Shown: positions 58,848-64,000 of the stretch, one piece after another
How the letters are laid out: the number at the start of each line of letters is the position of its first letter
How positions within the stretch are numbered: position 1 is the stretch's first letter
Assembly: GCA_947683625.1 (NCBI GenBank)
Contig: CANTUR010000613.1
Span: 930,001-994,000, forward strand
Origin: Mallotus nudiflorus
Taxonomy: Eukaryota; Streptophyta; Magnoliopsida; Malpighiales; Euphorbiaceae
DNA length: 64,000 bases
Direction: 5' to 3'
Made by a program: the position numbers and the translations under genes
The notes under the pieces: generated by a model
What the model was told of the DNA's origin: nothing
What the model saw: the letters and a program-made list of their open reading frames with translations, nothing else
Database searches by the model: none

Positions 58848-58862
58848 TCTTCCCCCCTTATA
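58848..58862 (-). other. Polypurine tract of element E
   Basis: The minus strand reads ATAAGGGGGGAAGAT just ahead of the 3' LTR. Confidence 0.8.
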
Positions 58863-58870
58863 AAAATTCA

Positions 58871-59095
58871 TCATCGAATTTCAAATAAAAGAACAGAAAA
58901 CAAGAATTCATCGAGGGAAAGGAAAGGGTAAGCCACCCACATCTTAGCCTCGGTCTCCCACATGTGTTCCTCCACGTTGTTGCTCCTCCACAACACCTTA
59001 ACCATCAGGATATGCTTCAAACACAACTGACGAACTTGATAATCCATAATCATAACTGGTACTTCCTCGAATGTCAAATCTTCATTCACTTTCAC
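58871..59095 (-). pseudogene. Element E chromodomain-like end of the polyprotein
   Basis: An open minus-strand frame: VNEDLTFEEVPVMIMDYQVR, LMVKVLWRSNNVEEHMWETE, AKMWVAYPFL. The pattern VKVLWRxxxVEExxWExE is the chromodomain-like tail of Tekay-type chromoviruses, thought to steer integration to particular chromatin. This short part is unbroken but is separated from integrase by stops. Confidence 0.8.
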
Positions 59096-59181
59096 ACTTT
59101 GGGGCTATAACAAGTGCGAAGGGTCTGAAATGTACTTCCTCAACATCAAGACATGGAACACTGGATGCACTTGAGAAAAAT

Positions 59182-59945
59182 TCAAAGGTAAAGCCAAATG
59201 ATATGTAACCATGCCCACTCTCCCCATAATCTCGAAAGGTCCAATGTATCTAACTTCCCTTTCTTGCCAAATCTCATCACACCCTTCATCGGTGACACAT
59301 TCATAAATACACCATCCCTAACCTGAAACTCCACATCCTTATGCTTTGAATCCACATAGCTCTTATGTCTACTAGCTATAGTTTCTAATCTCTTTCTTAT
59401 CAAAGCAACTTTATTAGCTGCATCCTGGATAATCTTAAGTCTAGTTAACTCTCTTTCTTCAATCTCATCCCAACACAAAGGGGGTCTACACTTCCTTCCA
59501 TATAGAGCTTTATACAGTGCCATTTCAATACTGTTATGGTAGCTATTATTGTAAGCAAACTCTACCAATGGAAAATGATCATCGTAACTACCTCTAAGAT
59601 CCATTACACACATTCTCAACATATCTTTAAGTGTCTGGATCATCCTCTCATATTGACCATCTAGCTAAGGGTGAAAAGCAATACTGAAATCAAGCCTAGT
59701 GCCCATTGCTTCTTGCAACTTCTACCAAAATCGAGAGGTAAACACTAAACCTTTGTCAGATACAATGGAAACAGGCAATCCATGAAGGCACACAATATGC
59801 TTAACATATAGCTTAGCCAACTTAACTATAGAATAAGTAGCTTTGACTAGTAAGAAGTCAACTAATTTGGTTAACCTGTCCACAATCACCCAGATGGAAT
59901 CGTATCCATCCTTTGAATGAGGTAACCTAGTCATAAAATCCATAG
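59182..59945 (-). pseudogene. Element E integrase
   Basis: MDFMTRLPHSKDGYDSIWVI, VDRLTKLVDFLLVKAT, LHGLPVSIVSDKGLVFTSRF, then TAG in place of Trp. It continues DGQYERMIQTLKDMLRMCV, FPLVEFAYNNSYHNSI, ALYGRKCRPPLCWDEI and a C-terminal part ending in a frame change. The catalytic Asp (SDKG) and Glu (QYERM) are visible. Confidence 0.85.
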
Positions 59946-60370
59946 CAATTATCTTCTATTTTCACTCAGGAATTGGAAGAGGCTGAAGCTTACTAGAAGG
60001 CTTATAATGCTCAACTTTCACTTACTAACAAGTCATCAACTTTCACTTACTGACAAGTCATGCACTTAGAGACATAATCTGCTACATCCTTCTTGAATCC
60101 ATCATACCAATACAAATCCTTAATGTTGCGGTACATCTTAATAACACCTGAATGTACACTATAAGCTATATAATGTGCTTCTTCTAGGATTTATTCTCTC
60201 AAATTATCCACATAAAGAATATATAATCTACCACTGATCCATAAAATACCTTCATCATCCAGTGTAAAATTAGTGAACTTCCCTTCACGAACATTCTCTT
60301 TAAGCTCTACTAAAATAGGATCTTAGCTCTGAGATGCCTTAATCCTATCTCTCAACACTGATCTGACTTT
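59946..60370 (-). pseudogene. Element E zinc-binding part of integrase and linker
   Basis: Degraded minus-strand coding between RNase H and the integrase core. A short duplicated block (CAACTTTCACTTACT, about 60013-60050) occurs twice in a row. The integrase HHCC motif is not readable in one frame. Confidence 0.5.
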
Positions 60371-60373
60371 AAA

Positions 60374-61021
60374 TTATACTAACAATCCTCTTGATATGCA
60401 TATCTTCATCATTAAACCTTGATCCACTAACTCGTGCAACTCTTGGATTAAAGGTCTCCTCTTCACTCTAATATGAGCAAGACTAAATGAGGACTTTCTA
60501 CTCAAAGAATTTACTACCATATTAGCCTTGCCTGGATGGTATAGAATATCATAATCACAATCCTTTAATAATTCCAACCATCTCCTTTGCCTCAAGTTCA
60601 GATCTCTCTACTAGAAAATGTACTTCAAACTCTTGTTGTCTATGAAAATCTCACAAGTCACTATGTACAAATAATGTCTCTAAATCTTGAGGGAAAAGAT
60701 CACTATAGCCATCTCTAGGTCATGAGTAGGATAACTTTGTTCATGCTTCTTCAACTGTCTTGAAGCATAAGCTATCACCCTACCATTATGCATCAACACA
60801 CAACTTAGGTTGACTTTGGAAGCATCACAATATATAGTGAACTTGTCTTCTCTATTTGGCAAAGTCAGAACTAGAGCTGTGGTCAACTTCTCCTTTAGTA
60901 AATAAAAACTGTTCTCATAAGCATCCGACCACACGAACTTCATATTCTTCTGAGTTAGGTAAGTCATAGGTGCTACAATTCTCGAGAAATCTTGCATAAA
61001 TCTTCTATAGTACCTAGCCAA
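60374..61021 (-). pseudogene. Element E RNase H
   Basis: MARYYRRFMQDFSRIVAPMT, TLPNREDKFTIYCDASKVNL, VIAYASRQLKKHEQSYPTHD, LEMAIVIFSLKI. After stops it continues with RQRRWLELLKDCDYDILYHP, GKANMVVNSLSRKS. The Asp of CDAS and Glu of LEM are present; the usual Asp-Ala in VVDALSR is replaced by Asn-Ser. Confidence 0.85.
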
Positions 61022-61201
61022 ACCTAGAAAACTTTGAATCTCAATGACTGATGTCAGTTTGGGCTATTCAGACACTGCTTCAATCTTTTGTAGATAAACC
61101 TAAATACCATCTTTAGACACCATGTGTCCAAGGAATGTAACACTCTCCATCAAGAAATCACACTTTAAGAATTTGGCATAAAGTTTATATTCTTTCAATG
61201 T

Positions 61202-61962
61202 CTATAAAATTATCCTTAAATGATATATGTGCTCCTCTATACTCTTCGAATACACCAGCATATCATCAATGAAGACCATTATAAACTGATCCATAAACGG
61301 TCTAAACACCCTATTCATCAAATCCATAAAAGCAGCTAGTGCATTAATTAACTTGAAGGACATCACTAGAAACTCATAATGACCATATCTAGTCTGGAAT
61401 GCAATTTTAGGAACATTGGCTTCATTGATCCATGGTTGATGATAGCTTGACCTCAAGTCAATCTTAGAAAAGAATTGTGCACCCTGAAGTTGATCAAACA
61501 AATTATCTATCCTCGAAAAAGGATACTTGTTCTTCATTATCACCTTATTCAATTCTTTGTAATCAATGCACAATCTTAATGTACCATCCTTCTTCTTCAT
61601 AAATAGGACTAGTGCACCCCAAGGAGAAACACTAGGTCTAATGAAACCCTTATCTAGCAAATCTTGAAACTGCTCTTTTAATTCCTTTAACTTTGCAGGA
61701 ATTATTCTATAAGGTAGCATCGAGATATGAATTATGCCTGGGTATCTATATAGAATTTGATCTCTTTACGTGGTGGTAAACCTGGCAACTCATCAAGAAA
61801 GACATTTGGAAACTCACATGCTTCTATAACATCTGAGACAGACATCTTCGCTACTAAAGTATCCCTGACTAGTACCAAGTAACTTTGACAACCTTTCCTT
61901 AGCATCTTCCTAGCCATGATAAAAGAGATAAGATTCTGAGGTGCAAAACTCTTGTCACCCAT
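61202..61962 (-). pseudogene. Element E reverse transcriptase
   Basis: ELPGLPPRKEIKFYIDTQA leads in (to 61732). Then PYRIIPAKLKELKEQFQDLL, DKGFIRPSVSPWGALVLFMK, KKDGTLRLCIDYKELNKVIM, FSKIDLRSSYHQ and the active-site box VFIDDMLVYSKS. It is open for 172 codons (61720-61202), the best-preserved enzyme of this element; the DD pair is intact. Confidence 0.85.
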
Positions 61963-62004
61963 AAACTTAAACTCTTAATCATTTGGAATTCTGAAAATCA
62001 CCTC

Positions 62005-62340
62005 TTTACTCTAAAAATTAACTATGACATAGTGTTGAGATAACCAATCCATACTAAGAATCACATCAAACTCCATCACATCCAACAACACCAATTCCAC
62101 TAATAAATATTTGCCTTCCATTAACACTAGACATCCAAAAAGAATAACGTTGGTGTCCAATGAATCACTTAGAAGAGTGGCAATAAATAAATGAAATGCC
62201 ATCCTCGAAGCTTGCCAAAATTACTTTGAAGAAAAAATAAGGAAAATAAAAGAATGTGTGACACTTGGATCAATTAATACTCTAGCATCCAAGAAATAAA
62301 CTAGGAGTATACTTATAACAATGACATTAGATGCCTAAAC
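62005..62340 (-). pseudogene. Element E protease
   Basis: Minus strand: VLIDPSVTHSFIF (Asp-Pro-Ser in place of Asp-Pro/Ser-Gly), then a stop, then DTNVILFGCLVLMEGKYLLV, ELVLLDVMEFDVILSMDWLS. It matches the Tekay protease order. Confidence 0.75.
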
Positions 62341-62344
62341 ATCT

Positions 62345-63680
62345 TGCTGGGAAAGGGTGAAAAGTTTGGCCTGACCTCAGCCTCTCTGCTAGTTGGTAGA
62401 AGCCTAACTAAAGCCTCTCGCATTACCTCTGCCACCTCTACCACGCCCTTGATGGGCTACAAAACTGTGATGTACTCGGATATTGAGCTAAAGGCAATTG
62501 ATAAAGAGCTAGAGCTATGGCAATATACTATTATAAAAACTACTACTGATAGCCAGAATAGGACATGCTCTGGCAAAGTGCCCCGTCTGTCCGCATTTGA
62601 AGCAAGTCAAAGGAGTCACGTAACAGGGTCCCTAATGGACTCTTCTACATGTCTAGCAAGCACTGGCTACAGATCCTGTGCTACTATAACCATAACTCTA
62701 TCCACTACTGCTACTGGTAGCACTGGAATGAAATCTGATAGGCCTGCATACTCCACCACAGCCATGCCTCCTACCCCAGTGATATCTATATTGTTGTCTC
62801 AATCTTGTTGAACTGAGTCTCTTTGCTGACTAGTAGAGCCTATCTGAATGTTTGGAACAGTGTGCTTTAAGATCCTTATGTATGAACACCTCCCATCTGG
62901 TAATAGTCAGACATGACTCCTTGTCCGATCAGTTTAAGCTCTATCTCCTTAGCCAACTCTATTATAGACTTAAGAGTAAGGCCTACAGTAGGCATCCCAA
63001 TGAATGCAGAACCCAGTTTAGTGATGTACACAGTGACAATAAAATATTGGTCTCATAGAAAATCCTCCGTATAACGGCCCAATCTGAGAAACTCTTTAGT
63101 GTTGTCCTCCACTTACCTATCACCTCTACTCATATGGTCAGCCGGAGTTTGAAACTCATCCATATAGGCTCTAAGCAGAAATGCCTCATAAATCTCTCTC
63201 AAAATTGAGCCTAGAAGAAATTCATCATGTGCAACTAAATTACCTGTAAAAACTAATCCAAGGCTGGCCCCTCAACAGACAACTCAACGATTATAATCCT
63301 CTAGTACTCGATGTAAGCAGTCTGAGTCCTCATCTCTATAGTATGTAAGAAATCTAGAGGAACAGAAGTCCCGTTGAATGATATCCTACTAACTCTGGTG
63401 TAAAACAAGGCTACCTTAAGGTTAAACATGTCCTGCTGATATACACAGGCTGCATTTGCAGTACGGCTAAAGGTACAATAGCTTCCTCATATTCTTGCTA
63501 TACATGTTCCTCATCATGTAGCTCTCTCTACCTACGATGACCTACCACTCCTCGAGTTCAATCTCTACCTCTACGCCTAACTAGTGTTTATGGGAGTATA
63601 ACCTCATCTTGAAAAGACTCATCATCCTTTGCCTCAATGACTGGTGGAGTGACATGCACTCACCTCCTCATTCTATAAAG
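62345..63680 (-). pseudogene. Element E gag with zinc knuckle
   Basis: Minus-strand gag begins near 63672 (MRRWVHVTPPV) and is heavily broken: DEFQTPADHMSRGDR, VYITKLGSAFIGMPTVGLTL, ELAKEIELKLIG. The knuckle CFKCGQTGHFARAC (C-X2-C-X4-H-X4-C) lies at about 62563-62605. Open + strand frames at 62344-63058 are shadows of this gene. Confidence 0.75.
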
Positions 63681-63861
63681 ACAAAAACCAATAAAATTTA
63701 GATAAAATAAATAAAAAATAGATGACAAACAAACATCCTAATGGTTACATAGAAAACTACAATAAGGAAAACTTATCAAAAACACAATCGAACCTAATTT
63801 ACTATAGTAGTTTCAAAGAAAATACAACTCTACTAACCTAGGTCCATAACACTAAAACCTA

Positions 63862-63874
63862 GGCTCTGATACCA
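63862..63874 (-). other. Primer binding site of element E
   Basis: The minus strand reads TGGTATCAGAGCC four bases inside the 5' LTR, the initiator methionine tRNA primer site. Confidence 0.9.
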
Positions 63875-63878
63875 AATT

Positions 63879-64000
63879 TGTCATAAACCAAACTGGGGAG
63901 TCATGACCGGCGTTACGAAATGGGAATTCACACTAATCCAGAACCCATAGCAAGCCTTAAAAATAAAAACTCATGCAAACATACCATAAAAGTACATTAT
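63879..64000 (-). repeat. 5' LTR of element E, cut by the window end
   Basis: Only the last 122 bases of this LTR (element orientation) lie in the window. They match 55965-56085 with about a dozen and a half differences by eye. Confidence 0.85.

Larger units (their letters stand above)
55965..64000 (-). mobile_element. Ty3/gypsy chromovirus E (Tekay-like), runs off window
   Basis: Minus-strand element: 5' LTR from 63879 rightward out of the window, primer site 63862-63874, gag, protease, reverse transcriptase, RNase H, integrase and a chromodomain-like end, polypurine tract 58848-58862 and 3' LTR 55965-58846. Both LTR tips begin TGTCAT on the + strand and share AGTCATGACCGGCG and GCAAGCCTTAAAAATAAAAA. 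It sits in copia fragment F; the base pairs before it are GAGTC, but the far-side repeat is outside the window. Genes carry stops and shifts. Confidence 0.9.

Noticed and set aside
62344..63058. Open + strand frames of 155 and 68 codons
   Set aside because: Shadows of the gag gene of element E on the minus strand, where the zinc knuckle is visible.

Overview
This is plant nuclear DNA, most likely from an AT-rich eudicot. The evidence is a cluster of NAC transcription factor genes (a plant-specific family) and plant-type LTR retrotransposons: Ty1/copia, a Tekay-like chromovirus, and Tat-type Ty3/gypsy elements with a second RNase H and an antisense extra ORF. I cannot name the species. I recognised no tRNA, rRNA or CRISPR.

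The native content is a NAC cluster in which I see four NAC units, all on the + strand. NAC1 (2399-2920) and NAC2 (3252-9074) are broken. A third unit (10647-11546) is an intact three-exon gene of 218 codons and is the only gene here I would call functional. NAC3 starts at 12718. Its first two exons lie at 12718-13723 and its last exon lies about 34 kb away at 47881-48404 plus 53171-53198, because transposons fill its second intron and interrupt its last exon.

Transposon layout: 1-1412 is a cut-off Tekay-type LTR. 4433-8673 is a rearranged minus-strand copia element inside NAC2 exon 3, holding a large inverted repeat. 12835-13308 is a small AT-rich insertion in NAC3 exon 1. 13931-15480 is a minus-strand LINE ORF1-like fragment. 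15542-47859 is gypsy element A; inside its gag sits Tat element B (16348-43313); inside the reverse transcriptase of B sits Tat element C (23358-34101), which has lost its enzymes. 48405-53165 is a copia element (D) inside NAC3 exon 3. 54960-55964 is a copia pol fragment (F), interrupted by Tekay-like chromovirus E on the minus strand (55965 to beyond the window end).

The nesting rests on direct evidence. Element A is flanked by AAAAT, C by GACAC, D by TTCAC and the NAC2 copia element by ATTTT, and the host reading frame resumes when the insert and one repeat copy are removed in B, C, D and the NAC2 element. B has only a degraded target repeat. Nearly every transposon coding region is broken by stops, many of them TAG or TAA where Gln or Trp is expected, which fits long methylation-driven decay. 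The window therefore shows a plant gene family being broken up by retrotransposons while one member survives.
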